A stretch of DNA of 64,000 nt from Hybos culiciformis. Taxonomy: Eukaryota; Arthropoda; Insecta; Diptera; Hybotidae. A model generated the notes under the pieces. The model did no database searches, was not told the DNA's origin, and was given only the letters and a program-made list of their open reading frames with translations. A program made the translations under genes and the position numbers. The stretch spans positions 39,675,381-39,739,380 of the forward strand of contig OZ023275.1 of assembly GCA_964007475.1 (NCBI GenBank). The letters run 5' to 3'. Shown here piece after piece: positions 24,901 through 38,043 of this stretch; positions within the stretch are counted from its first letter, which is position 1; each line of letters starts with the position of its first letter.

Positions 24901-27900
24901 TAATAATGCGAAAATTAAGTTTTTTTTTTTTTATGTTAATAATAGAAGAATTCTTTTTTATTTATTTTTTCATATAATTTTGTATAAAAAACAATATAAT
25001 GAAAAAATTCCCAAAAAATTATATATTTTTTTTATTTAATTTTAATAAAACATGCTTTTTATTCGTTATTAAAAAAAAAGTCAAATTCTTTTTTTTTTAT
25101 TTTTTATTCGTTACAAATTTAATTTTACTTATTATTATTATTATTATTATTTTTGGAACATTAAAAATAATGATAATAATAATAAATAAAAAAATTACTA
25201 TACATATTTAATTCAATTATCTCATTGACGGAACAAAAAAAATATTGATGTTTTTTTTTATATTTATTATTTAATATAATAATAATCAAATTGTATTTTG
25301 TTATTGAATTTTAATTAAAAAAAAAATAATAAAAAATAAAATTAAATAAAAATAATAATTTCGATTTTAACAACAATAAACGTTTCTAAAAATTCCGAAA
25401 AATAAATTTAAATAATATATGAAAATAAAATAATTTGCCAATTATAAAATTAATATATATTTAATTAATTAATAATAATGATTCTTTTGTGAATTACTTA
25501 ATTTAAATAAAAAAAAATTTAATCAGATTTTTTATTCCTCTTATGGAATTTTTGCACTGAATATAGACAAAATAGAGTTTGTGATCAAAGTTATATTGAA
25601 AATTCGTTGCAACACAGTATTCACAAGGACATCTTTCTTATATATTCTTTTGAATGTAAGTTCATCAATTTTTAAACACAATTACGTATGATGTAAAAGT
25701 GAGAAAAATGTTTTGACTTCAGACATCAAACTGCCTACATAAAAAAAAAAACGTCATTCTTGACATTATGATGTCTTCCTGTAGATACTGTGTAAACTGA
25801 TTAAATTTAGCATTTTTTTTTTTAAATTAAAATGGCCTATGTTTACAATACTCTATTCAATCTTAATACTTGACCAAATTATAATTAAAAAAAAATCGAC
25901 TCTATCTATTAAGAATAAAGTTTTAGTACAATAATAAGTGCAGAAACTTAAAGAAGAATATCTTTTCTTTTTTGAAAAGTTACATAAAATGTTGAAAGAA
26001 ATTGCGCGCTATTCACTCGAAGGAATAAAAAACCGCAAAATTAATGAAAAAGTTTTGAATTTATATTTTCAAAAAAAAAAAAAAAGAACTAAAATATATA
26101 CAAAATAAAAAATTATATTTTAATTTTATTTAGGCAAAAATGTTTTTCTATTCAAAAATTATAAAAAAAAATTTAAATTTAAAATAATTCCGGTAAAAAC
26201 TTTATCTAAAGAAAATTCCTTTTTTGTGGTTTTTAAACGTTTTTTGTTAATTTTTTTTCTTTCTTTTAAAAATGATGAGAAAAATATTTTATTTCTTTTA
26301 CAATTTGTCGTCATGGTTTTTATTTATCTTTTTTTGAATGAATTTTTTTTCTACTAGACGAGTTTGAGGAATAAAGGTATCAGAATTATATTAAAGAAAG
26401 ACGAACATTTCGCGATAAATTTTAGTAGTTTTGGAATATGAAAATACTAATAGATAAATTATTAAATTGAAATGCTATAGGTACGTACATACATATATTT
26501 TTATTTATTACTAAAAGATCTGTTCTATTTTTTCATATCCCAATTTTCACAATTGCTGTTAAAATTAGATTTATATTATATTTTTTCGTTTTTGACAAAC
26601 TAACAGATATAATTATAAAAGATATAATAACAGATATAGGGCCTGTAAAGATATTCACACAGAGCTCATAATCATTGATTTTTTTTTCGAAAAAAAAATG
26701 TTTTTTTTGATAATTTTCAACTTTTCAAATTTAAATTTATTCTCAATTTAAAAGCTAAAAATGTATTTTTAATAGAGCTTTAACAGCCTTAGAATAAATT
26801 ATAATAAAAAAAAAAACAAACTACGGATGATTTTAATGACAAAACAAGATAAGGATATCCTTAAAAAAAAAAAAAAAATTATGAAAAAGTTCCAATTTTT
26901 TTTTCTGACTTTGGGCAAAAACATAATTTTTTTCAGAAAAATGAAATTTATTTTCTTTGAAGGAGTATTGCATAACAATTAAGTTTTGTTTAAGAAAAAA
27001 AAAAAAGTTTTCTTTTTTTTAAGGATAAAATTTGAGTTTTTCTTGTTACTGTATAGAAAAATAATATTTTTCTAAGAAAAAAAAAAAAAACAAAATATTT
27101 ATAAATTCTAGTAACATCAAAATCATCTTAATATTTTGTTCTTTTTCTTTTATATATACTTTTTTCTTGCTTGGGTACTTAATGATTTTAGTCCTTGCTT
27201 CAGGCAAACGACATACTTAATTATACAATTTGTGAACAGTTTACATTAAAACTAGTATAATACAAATAAATAGAAGGATATTATAGAGAGGAAGAAGATC
27301 TTTTAAGTTTATTATGAATGCTATTCTCTGAGTTATTTTTTTTTATTTGTGGGTTATTTAGCTTCTGGCGTAAATCAATAGAATTAATATATAATTCGAA
27401 ATTCTATAATGAATAAATAATCATTCACTGCCATTTATTGATAACTTAAATATTAAAAACTTTTAAAATTGAAATCTTGTGTGGGTAACAGATTATGTAA
27501 ATCCTAACTGATTCGTTAATAATTCTCTAAAAACAACTTAAAAACTGAGACAAATGAAAACAGATCAACTAGGATTAGTATTTCCTGAGGTTAAAAAACC
27601 TAAAAGTATTTAAATTTTTTAATGCTCAAACTCTAACATCTAATAATTAAATTTTATATGAGAATTACACCTTCGTTATTTAATTTTTAAAAACCCATAG
27701 TAAAATAAATGGTCCACATAATAAGGTTAAGACTATTATTTATAATTTGCAAAAAAAATTTTGTAATACTCTCAAAGAATCTTCAACGAATACTTGAGCA
27801 GTCTACAGCCACTTTTATTTTGTATTTTTTACAGTTTTCTTTCGCATATACAATGTTAGTTTTTAAAGCAAAAACTTCATATAACCAAATGTTTCCTTTC

Positions 27901-28280
27901 TTGAATATTTCATATATTAGTGTACCAAATTTTGGTTGGAGATAATTTTGAAAATGAAATGATGAAAACCGAACAATGTGGTTATTTCAGAATGGTAGCT
28001 AACAATCCCTAACATTGAAATAATATATTCTGGGGATTTTGTTTAATTTTTATTTTTTTTGCAATATTTTGGTTTCGAAAACCATATGGTAGTTTCCTTA
28101 ATTAAAATAGAAAAACTTTTTTCCAAATAATATTATTTATTATATTTTTCTCATCACAAAAAAAAAGGAAAAATAAAATCTATAAAAATAATATACTATC
28201 TATGTCTTTTTCTATCGAAAGAAAATATTCATAAATAAAAATAAATTTGGGTAATCGCACATTTGATACATTATACATAC
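21995..28280. other. intron between exons 11 and 12 (6.3 kb)
   Basis: Long AT-rich intron with poly-T near 22074-22112, many poly-A/T tracts and short (ATT)n runs (for example near 25132-25150). I see no exon, RNA gene or identifiable mobile element on either strand. Confidence 0.6.
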
Positions 28281-28494
28281 CTGTTTCAATAAGAGATCGC
28301 TATTGGCTGATAGACATGTAACTAAATATTTTGTTAAATTGAGAAATGATCCTAATACTTCGAGCGTTAAATGTTCCCTAGAAGATCGTTGTAACATGAA
28401 TGATATAACGAGAAAGCCACGATTTTGAATCATATGCTGTTGAACTGTTTGCGAAGTTTCAACTAATTCACATATAAAGCCAAGAAGTTTGGAA
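28281..28494 (-). CDS. rg: rugose exon 11: DUF4704/armadillo region
   Basis: After completing a Cys codon it encodes [57 protein letters not shown] and [14 protein letters not shown]. The acceptor is TTTCAG|TTCC and the donor CAG|GTATGT. It is 214 nt and ends in phase 0. The order and spacing match NBEA (GFLVIGYLLEKSSRVHIT, LLKQL). Confidence 0.94.
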
Positions 28495-28804
28495 CTGAAA
28501 AATAATATAAAAATTAAAATTAAATTAGTTTATTTAATAAATAGTGTATTTAATAAATATATTTCATTAGTTTTCTGCTCTCGAAGACGAATATCTCTAT
28601 CATTAACCTGTTTTTGTTTTGATTATTAATAATTTTATATTCTCCAAGCTAATAGTTTGGTGAATCTACCTACAAATATCATCATTGCGACAATAGTTAT
28701 GTAATTTAGAACAATATTAATAAAAATAGAATATTAGGTATCATTTCGCCGTAAACGTTTATGAAAAAAATTATAGTATTATTAAATATATTTTTTTTAC
28801 TTAC

Positions 28805-28944
28805 CATAACGTTGGATCACGTTTAACATCATTACAACCGTCGTATGGCATATCCAATTGTGAAAAAAGAGGAAATAAAACCTGAATACCACCAATTGAA
28901 TTCAATGTACAATGAATAGAATGCGTGACAACAGCTTTAACATC
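28805..28944 (-). CDS. rg: rugose exon 10: DUF4704/armadillo region
   Basis: It encodes [19 protein letters not shown] then [20 protein letters not shown] and VKRDPTL. The acceptor is TTTTCAG|GAT and the donor ATG|GTAAGT. It is 140 nt and ends with TG, completed to Cys by exon 11. It matches the NBEA block DVKAIVTHSIHSAIHSIGG. The small introns on both sides (326 and 310 bp) hold no recognisable feature. Confidence 0.94.
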
Positions 28945-29270
28945 CTGAAAATATTTATAATAATTTTATAGTGGAAAATATGTTGAAAATATGTAGTTTT
29001 CAAAAACGTTAGAGAAAGCAACATAAAGGGTTTTTTTTTTGTGTGAATAAATAATTGCTATTCAAGCTTTCTCTTATTATTTTCATTCCTTTCCTATTTC
29101 ATTATTTTGTATTCCAAATATTCTTATTAAAACATCATTATTGTATTAAGTCATTCATCCTCAACATCAAAATTAACAATGATAAAACTTTCACATTATT
29201 ATGTATATATATAAATTACTTTTAATTAAACGTTTGACATTTTTATTTCGAAAACAAAAATATACTATAC

Positions 29271-29411
29271 CTGTAGCATAAGAGAATGCGGAGTATGTAC
29301 AAAATACGATACATTTCCTTTGGGTGCTGATTGTAAACATAATTGTCCATCTGTAGCGACTGGATTGTACATAAAAACAATTGCTGTTGACAATTTACCA
29401 TCGTAAAGTAC
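29271..29411 (-). CDS. rg: rugose exon 9: end of ConA-like region
   Basis: It encodes [19 protein letters not shown] then [19 protein letters not shown] and HTPHSLMLQ (47 codons, phase 0 at both ends). The acceptor is TTTAAAG|GTA and the donor CAG|GTATAG. The sequence aligns with NBEA VLYDGKLASSIAFTYN and HSPHALMLQ. Confidence 0.94.
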
Positions 29412-32400
29412 CTTTAAAAATATTTATTTTAATTTTATTAAATTTACTGTGATTTCAATAATTTTTAAAAGTTGTGAAAAATATACTTCATAGTTGAATA
29501 ATTATATAGAACTCCATATTCTTAAATCTAAATTTTATTCACTGAATTTGTTTTTTTTTTTGAAAATTTTTTTGTATAAAGAGGAAAATTTTATCTTGAA
29601 ATTAAAAAAAAATATTTTCTTTTAATCAAGCAAAATATAATCGCAATAAAAAAATTAAAACAATATGAGTAAAAACATAAAGTTAATTTAATACACATAA
29701 ATATTAAATAATTCTTTGGTAAAAAAAAATATAAAAAAAGATACTTAAGGTATACCTGAAAAGTTTTACCTATTCAGGTTATTTTCGCTAGATGAAATAC
29801 TTTCTAAAATAAACATTAAGCTACATGTCTATTTTTTACTTTTTTATAGAAAATTTTGAACATCATGCCTAAAAAGCATGTATAGGAGAGACAGGGTTTT
29901 ATATTATATTCTTAAGATACAAGGAAGAATTAAATTTTATTATGCGATAGGAATATTATAACAATTTATTTGTTAAATTATAAATAACTATATCCATAAA
30001 TTTATTTTTTATCACGTATTTTAAAATAAGTTATTTGGAATAGCAAACGTTTTGAATTCAGAAGTTAGCTCACATAAAAGGCAAATAAATTATTAGTTTG
30101 ATAATTTAGCGTCAAAGAATAAACTTGGCTTGACACAGAACGAATGAAAATAAAGTTGAAGTTCTAATTTAAACAGACTATTCTAAATCCTCTTAATATT
30201 AAAAATAATATTACAATTTTAAAAAAATCCATAAAAAATTGTATAGAATAAAAAACTATTGTAACATTAAAACTGAGTAGAAAATTTTAAATCAAAAGCA
30301 GGGAAGAAAAAATATTAAGGGGAATAGAATATACGAAAATAATCACTTAGATACTTAAGTTTCTTCTATTTAAAAAAAAAATAATAATAATAATCATTAA
30401 GATATATTTTTATTTATTATGATTACGTACAAATAAGTAAGTTATATATAAGTATGGATGTATGTATATAATAAAGATAATAAATAAGGTATATTTATAC
30501 TATAATTTTATAATGAGAAGATAATTTTTGTACAAAAGTTGAAGAATCCATTTTTTTCTTCTTCTTTTTTTTGCCTTAAAAACTTCATTTATATTTTTAT
30601 TTTTTTGTAATTTTGATGAAGAACAAAAACTTTTTTAATAAAACATTAAAAGTTTGTTTTAGCTAATGGTCTAGCCTTTATCTTTTAGTTGAAAAAGTTA
30701 ACAATTAACTTCTTTGTGAAAAATTATTACCCAAAATTACTTCTTTTTTTTTTTTTTAACGAACTAAGTAATAATGTAATAAAGCTAATTAAAATGATTA
30801 AATTAAATTTTATGAATAATGGTGGCAATAAACTTTTGGAGTACCTTTGAATTTTGAAATTTACATAGAAGAAAATTTTATAATTTTGTTTATCTTTGTT
30901 TATAATATTGACCATAAAATATTTGATTGTTTTGAACAAGATGTTATTATTGTTTCAATGCAGAAGATATTTTCTAATTACTATCTTTTTGATTCGAGTA
31001 TAAATATAGACTTTTCTCGTTAGGTTTGTTTGATGATTCTTTTTAATGAATATTAGTGACTGGAAGACCGGGTTCAGAGATTTTCGGCTGCAAAATTAGA
31101 ACAGCATTTTTTCCATACGGTTAGAGCTTAATATTTACATATTCAAACTCTCGAATATTTCATGTTTAATTTAATATTGTGTTTACAAAAAATCAAAGTA
31201 CATAAAATGCTACTTGAAAAAAGCTTTATGAAGTAATGAGGAGAATACGTTGAAACGCTGACTGTATGGATAAAATTATGTTATAAGTTAATTAATAGCA
31301 CAATTTCATCGCATTAAAAAAATTCCAGATAATCATATTTATAATAAAGTATATTATTTATAATAAAATAAACTAAGCTAAATATGTTGATAAATAGAAT
31401 TTACTTAACTTTTTTAAATAGGATTAAAAATGTCAGATTATAATAATTTAAAATTATTTATTTGTTCTTTATGAAAATTGAAAAAAAAAAATGATTGAGC
31501 TAATATTGTTTAAAAGTTGTAAAATCATTATTAATAGACAATGGTTTTATTAATAATTGTACTAACTTCTTAAATATATTTGCCAGTTTATAAATTATGA
31601 AAGTAACGATTTTTTTTTTCTAATAAGCACATAAAGCTAATGGTAAATAAAATCAAATTTTATTGATTGGATGAAAATCTTGTCAAATCATTTTCAAATC
31701 CCTATGTACATTGTTAAAATAACAATTTCACGATGTTTTAGAGTAAAAAAAAAAAAACAAAATATGTACAAAAATTTCAAATATTACATTTTTGTTTTTG
31801 AAATCTCAGCCAATTATTTTTTTTACTGTACTGAGACTTTTAAAATAAACAAAATTTTTATCTTTGGATACTGTATTTGTGATCTTGATCTTGAAAGATA
31901 ATATTTTTTAACTTGAATACGACTATTTTTTCGCGATCATTTTTAGGGAATATTTCAAAGTTTGATATTTAAATATTAACGTAGAATAAGGTATCTGAAT
32001 TTCCTTCCTTAAATTTTCCTTTTTAGCTACTTTTTTTTTGTACTTTAAGGCTTCGTTAAATTGTTTGCAAAAAAATAGAGAATTTGTTTTTTGATTTAAT
32101 GTGTTTGTATTATCGGAAATTATACTTATATACTGTGCTTACGTGAAAATTTGCTTAGACTTAAAGGATTCAAAAATTTTTTGCAAATTTCGCAAAATTA
32201 TAAAATTTATTTGTACATAAATATTGGGAAAAAAAATGAAACAAAATAAAAGAAAATTTGTTTGGTTACCTGTCTAGACTTTTTTTCTTCTTTCTGAAAA
32301 TAATTTTAAATTTTTTTTTCATTGTAATAGAAAAACAACAAAAAAAAGAATTTTCTTACTAGAAAAGTAAATTTATATCATCAAAGTAGATAAATTTTTG

Positions 32401-33555
32401 TTTAACTTTTTTTCCATTTTATGCTGTTTCATACTAAATTAAACATACAAGTATAAATTTAATTTGAATTCAGTTTCGAAACAAAAACAAAAAATATGAA
32501 TAAGCAGATTTTTATCTTTTTCTTCTACTTCTTCTGTTTAGTATAATTTTTTCCATATATACATGTAGGCAGGTATATATAATTTGTTTTTAAGAGATTT
32601 TCTAAAAATTATTTATTTTACGTAAATTTTGGTGAGAAATCAGATAATGTTAAGTGTTTTCTTTCAAAAACTCAAAAATGTATGCGGGAAAAAGATATAA
32701 GATGCCTGGTAATAGATAATTAGAAAGTATGTATAAGTAAGAAAATAATTAAATATTTTATTTAGAGAAGTTTTCCATATTTTTGTTTCAATTATATTAA
32801 CGTAAACATAATAAATAATTTCTTAGAATTTTGTGCATATTATTGAGAATGTTTTCCTACATAATGCAATAACTTCAAATTGCTGATTGTGCAGAAGTAA
32901 CTTCACTCATATGAAAACTACACAAATATTAGAAATTATATTTTTTTTATATAGTGTTTTTTTTTAACGTTATTAAAGTTTATTTATTTCAATTAAAATA
33001 TATTAATTTTAACAATTTTATGTATTATTAGAAACAATTTTTGGTTGAAATAAAATCCAAAAATATTTCGAATTAAATTTAAAATATCAGAATAAGTTAA
33101 GGTCAATTGAACAAGATTGCGCTTATTTTGGCATCGATTCAAAATTTTCATACATTCATATCTCTTGACGGTCTATCGTAGCAAAATCATTTCCTCCTTT
33201 TTAACAAAACCCATTCTTGGCTCAGAAGGAATTTCTGCTTAACTTTTCAGAACACTCGAAATTTTCTAACAGTTGATTTGTTTTTAAAACAAATAAAATG
33301 AGTTAAAAATATGGTAAAAATGTATTTGCTAATCTTAAGAAGGACATATAAAAGTGTATATGACTTCGGGTTGTTATATATCTTTCGGACGTATTTTTAT
33401 ATAATTCCTAAAATGAAGTTAATTAATTAACAATTCTAAAACATAAAATTAATTATATAAATACATTTACTGAAATTTAAAAAAAATTAATTTAAAACTA
33501 AAAATAAAATTGCATTTATAAGAAATAAAAAATAAAATAAAAATTGCATGCTTAC
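29412..33555. other. intron between exons 8 and 9 (4.1 kb)
   Basis: AT-rich with poly-T and poly-A tracts. Nothing else was recognised. Confidence 0.55.
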
Positions 33556-33882
33556 AAATTTTAATTGATTATAATAATCATTTTCCTCTTTATTTTCACC
33601 GGAATTCAAATTAATAGAATTATTCCCATCGCTAGAAGCAACAGATGACATTCGACGTAAAACCGGAACTGGTCCAGCACTAATGACTACAGTCGGAGAT
33701 GTTGGTGTTTGTGGTTTGATATTATTAATATTACTACTACTACTACTAGCAATACTACCACTATTAGCGACAACATCAATTGATGTTTGTGTTAATTCAA
33801 TTGGTTCTGATGATGTTAAACTCACCCTTTTATGATTATCCGGTAAATTAAGATAGCATTCATTGTCGAATCGAAATTGCGA
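33556..33882 (-). CDS. rg: rugose exon 8: ConA-domain linker with insect-specific Ser/Asn-rich extension
   Basis: It begins with [19 protein letters not shown] (19 codons), conserved in flies, then runs on for 90 codons of less conserved sequence rich in Ser, Thr and Asn (for example [32 protein letters not shown]). The acceptor is ATATTAG and the distal donor TTT|GTAAGC. A better donor, AGG|GTGAGT, lies at 33826/33825, exactly after NHKR and in the same phase. Using it would give a 57-nt exon and join NHKR directly to VLYDGK of exon 9, as in vertebrates. Both forms keep the frame. Confidence 0.85.
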
Positions 33883-35621
33883 CTAATATTTTGTTTTTTT
33901 GTTTTTTTTTTATGTTTCGTAACACACCGAAATTTCAATTTTCCGTAATATTTGTTTGTCGTTGGTTTTATTTATTTTTTTTTGTAGATTTATATTTAAT
34001 TGATTTTAATTGAAATCATTTTTATTTTTGTAGATAGCAGAATGTTTATTCAATGTGATTTGTGCAGAAAATTAAAATTGTACAAACATTTTACATTGAT
34101 TGTTGTCAGTTTTTTTGACAATAAATATACAAAACACAATAAAACAGTGGATGGTGAATTAAATTTCGGTTTATTATATTTATTTTTGGTTTTTTTTAAA
34201 TTTTTTTTGTGCAGCGTGTAAAGAAACAAAATACAAAAGAAAAAAATTATAAATAAATTATTAAAATTATTTTAAATTTTTTTGATAATAGTAATTTTAT
34301 TTTTTTTTTTTTATAATTTGAATAAAAAAAAAATTATTGCTTGATATTTAAATTATTTTGTAACATTAAAGCGTATAAAAAAAATATATGTATTCTTTTT
34401 GCAATTCCGTGAAATTAATCCCAAGAGCCTTAAAATTTATATACATAAAAAAAATTATGATTGGAAAATCTCATATGTCGAAAATTTTTATTGTAAAAAA
34501 ACAAAATCGATAAAATTTTTCTTAAATTTTCCTTTTTTTTTGAAATATTTTTTAATTGGAAGAATTTTTACTGCAAAATTAATATTCAAATGAGCGTAAA
34601 TTACTTTTAAAACAAAAAATAAAATAAAATTTTCAAAATTTCATAATTGAATAGTTTTGCAGCAAAAAAAACTTTTCTCTTCTCAAATGAAAAAATGGTG
34701 AAAAAATTATCATTTTTTGAAATGTCTGTTCAGATCATTTTATACGTGAAGAGATAATTCGAATAGACTTAGCACAAATTGAAAATGATGGACTTTAATT
34801 TTAACTAGAATATTTTTGACATGATAAATATTATATATTTGTTGTTTCTAGAATTCTTATTGAGCTTAAAGGGACTCTGAAATATTGAGTATAATTCATA
34901 TTGAAAGCATTTACCATTTTTTGTGGTTATTATTATTTTTTCATCAATATAAAATTAACAATTTATTATAAATCCGGAATCTTCAAAAAGTCGATAATAC
35001 CACATAATGTTAACTAACAAAATATATATGTGTATATAAACAGTATACTATATATATTTTAAATTTAATGTTCTTATTTAATGGCTCTTGGTTTTCTTTT
35101 GATTCAATTAGATTTTTGATAATAAAAACAAAAAAAAAAATAAATCTAAAAAATTTTATTTTTATACAAATATTCGAAATATTGAATTGAAGAAAATAAA
35201 ATAAAATTATAAATTTTTTTTTTTTTTTGCTATATAAAAATTTCAATTCGCTTTTCTTTAATGAAAAGGGATTTAATTTTTTTTTTCCGGAAAATAAGAT
35301 ACTTTATACTTAACCAATAAAAAAAATTAAGATATTGGAAATTTTTCAAATTTATTGCAAAATAAAAATTAAGAAATATATATATTAAAATTTAGTGTGT
35401 AAGAGTACAACAAAATTTATCTTTTTGTTTCCTCTATTTTTCTACTTTTTTATATAGGTAGGTTCGTAAAAAAAAATTTCAAAAAATAATATTAAAATAT
35501 TGCAATAACGAAAATAATACTTAAAAAAAATATAGAAAAATTAGAATATAAAATATATTTATAATATAATTTTTGTATATATTCTTGTATAATAAAAAAA
35601 ATAAATATATTAATACTATAC
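33883..35621. other. intron between exons 7 and 8 (1.7 kb)
   Basis: AT-rich; it holds only short frames of low-complexity translation. No feature was recognised. Confidence 0.55.
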
Positions 35622-35768
35622 CTTATAACCAGGACCTAATCGATGCATTGCACAAATTTGTTGTGTTGTTAGGGCTTCACTAAAAAGATAAATAGCTGAC
35701 ATTTGGCCACAAAATACCCTTTCTTCATCAAGCTCTGGAGTTGCACCAATATAGCATTTATCAAATGG
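35622..35768 (-). CDS. rg: rugose exon 7: concanavalin A-like domain
   Basis: It encodes [19 protein letters not shown] then [20 protein letters not shown] and [10 protein letters not shown] (49 codons, phase 0 at both ends). This is essentially the fly Rugose sequence. The acceptor is TATAATAG and the donor AAG|GTATAG. LGPGYK is an invariant family motif that ends the domain. Confidence 0.95.
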
Positions 35769-37214
35769 CTATTATATGCAGATTTATAAAAATTTTAAAT
35801 TATACAATATGCATGTTGTTGTTCGATAGTAATGTTCCAATTGCAATAAACCCAATTAAAAAAAAAAGAAGATAAATTGAAATAAAAATAAAAAGATGTC
35901 AATAAATTTAAATATTTTTGAAAATAAATTGAATATATAGAGAAAATGTCTAATAATATAGTATATAGACTATATAAATTATTTTTTATACATTTTCTTT
36001 CTTATTTATTTTTATTTTATATATATTTTTGTTTTGCATGTGCATACAATACAAATTGAATGTATTTTATTTACTCAATTTGTTTTAATAGATTTAAAAT
36101 AAAAATAAAAAAAAAAAATTTCTACTGAAGAACTAGTAAAAGTTGCAGCACAATCTGCAACAAAATGATAAATTATTGTTATTCTGTTTTTTTTTTTTCC
36201 AATAGACATATGCATAATATATGTACATGCACATAAAATGAATAATTAATTAGTTTTAGGTTATCGATTGGTTAGAATTTAGAAAAATGAATATTTCACC
36301 AATTTGTTTATATATTTTTTTTATAAAATTTATGTAGGCTAACATTGTGAAAATTTTTATGCTATCTGGTAAATAAAACTCTAGGCAAAATTTTCACTTC
36401 TAGATCAGCTTTAATGTTTTTCATTCTTTTTGTTCTTTGAACTTGGATTATGTTGAAAATGAACACTATAATTTTCGCTAATAATTGCTTTAATTGTTTA
36501 TAACAAATACTTAACATCTTCTTCGACATTACAACATTTATAATATTGTCAATATCTACAATTGATTAGTCTTTTTTCAATTAATTATTATCTATAATGT
36601 TAAGTTAAGTGACATATTATGTATAGTTGTTTTTAAACTTATATGAGAACAATTATATTTATTTTTATAAAATATATAATTGAAAATAATCATCAGAAAA
36701 AAAAAAAACGAAAATAGTTTATTGAAAAACTAAGAAAATTTTCCCAGTTTTTAATCAAAACTAAAAAGTATTTTTACAAGATATTGGTTGTTATTGGTAT
36801 TTCATTATTAAAAAAAAAATATATATAATACTCAATTTGTATTTAAATGACATAACTATCTACTTAGGCGTATTTAAGGAAAAAAAAAATAATTGGCTCT
36901 TATCCTTTGTGGAAAAAAATGTATATATATTTTATCCTCTTTTTAATTTGTTGTATATAAATGTGTTTCAGAGTGAAATAACTTTATATAAACTAAAAAG
37001 AAAAAAAAAATTAAATTGATAATGTTACAAAGGACGTCCGTACAAAATTAAATAAAAATTGAAAAGTTGAATGCGATCTTAGAGATTTTTATTAATTTTC
37101 AAGTACTCTCAAGTACAAAATTCAAACTAAATCTATAAAGCGAACCGTTGAATGTATATGTATCATGTACATTGATGCGGTCTACAAATTGTTCATTATC
37201 AAATTTTGCAATTA

Positions 37215-37222
37215 CTTTCAAT
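37215..37222 (+). repeat. 8-bp target-site duplication, left copy
   Basis: CTTTCAAT directly precedes the hAT terminus. The identical octamer at 38036-38043 directly follows the other terminus. Confidence 0.9.
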
Positions 37223-38035
37223 CAGAGCTTCGAACCGCAATTTATTTTGTTCCGGTTTTCGGTTTCGTTCTTAAAATTTTATCGTTTCGGGTAACGTTTC
37301 GGTTTTGAAAATTTAAATTTCGTTCCGGTTACGGTTCAATTTTTTTTTCGGTTCAAAACCGGTTTTTTTTCGGTTCAAGTTTTTTTTGAGTAGCATTTTT
37401 ATGCTTGTCCGTTAATTGCTTACATGAAGAAAATTTTGACTCGTCTGATGCAGAGAATGAAGATGGACTATCAAAAGAGTCAGAAACTTAGTCCTGTTCG
37501 ACTTAATATTTATGCGGCAAAAACTGCAACCAGGTCCTTCAGAAATAATAGAAATAAAAAACACTTATTGTTTGAGCAAACTTGACATTGTGTCGTTTTC
37601 ATTTTTGGATGAAAACGTCATAAAGTCAAGTGATTTTATGTCTTTTTTAACTTTGACTTTATGTCCATTTCATAAACGACATAATGTCAATTGACATAAG
37701 GTCACTTGACTTTAAGTCACCTACCCAATACAAATACAAAATATAAATTTTTTATTCAAATTCAAACATAAAAAAAATATAAATTTTGTATTCAAACTAA
37801 AAATAAATAACAAAAATATATTCGTTAAAACAGAAAAAAAATTATATTTTTTTTATTTTTTTTCTTGTTAAAGGAACGAAAAAGAACAAAAAAAAACCGA
37901 AATGAAATTTCGTTCCGGTTTAGGTTACGGTTTTTTGAATTTAGAATATTTGGGTTCGGTTACGGTTACGGTTTGATTATAAATTCCGGTTTTTTCCGGT
38001 TTTCGGTTTTGGTTCGGTTCCGGTTCGAAGCTCTG
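37223..38035. mobile_element. non-autonomous hAT element (813 bp) with perfect TSD
   Basis: The left end CAGAGCTTCGAACCG and right end CGGTTCGAAGCTCTG are inverted copies of hAT type (CAG...CTG), flanked by the 8-bp duplication CTTTCAAT. Subterminal regions are rich in GGTTCGGTT/CGGTTTTCGG motifs. The interior has only broken coding remnants (one acidic stretch around 37425-37490) and a nested palindromic section at 37570-37720. It must depend on a transposase supplied elsewhere. Confidence 0.92.
37570..37720. repeat. palindromic section inside the hAT element
   Basis: Sequence around gacattgtgtcgttttc and its partner aaacgacataatgtcaattg, with repeated gtcaagtga/tgacttta-type motifs, can fold on itself. 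It may be a MITE nested in the hAT element or part of its own interior. Confidence 0.5.
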
Positions 38036-38043
38036 CTTTCAAT
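38036..38043 (+). repeat. 8-bp target-site duplication, right copy
   Basis: CTTTCAAT, identical to 37215-37222, follows the right terminus. The duplication length of eight fits the hAT superfamily. Confidence 0.9.
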
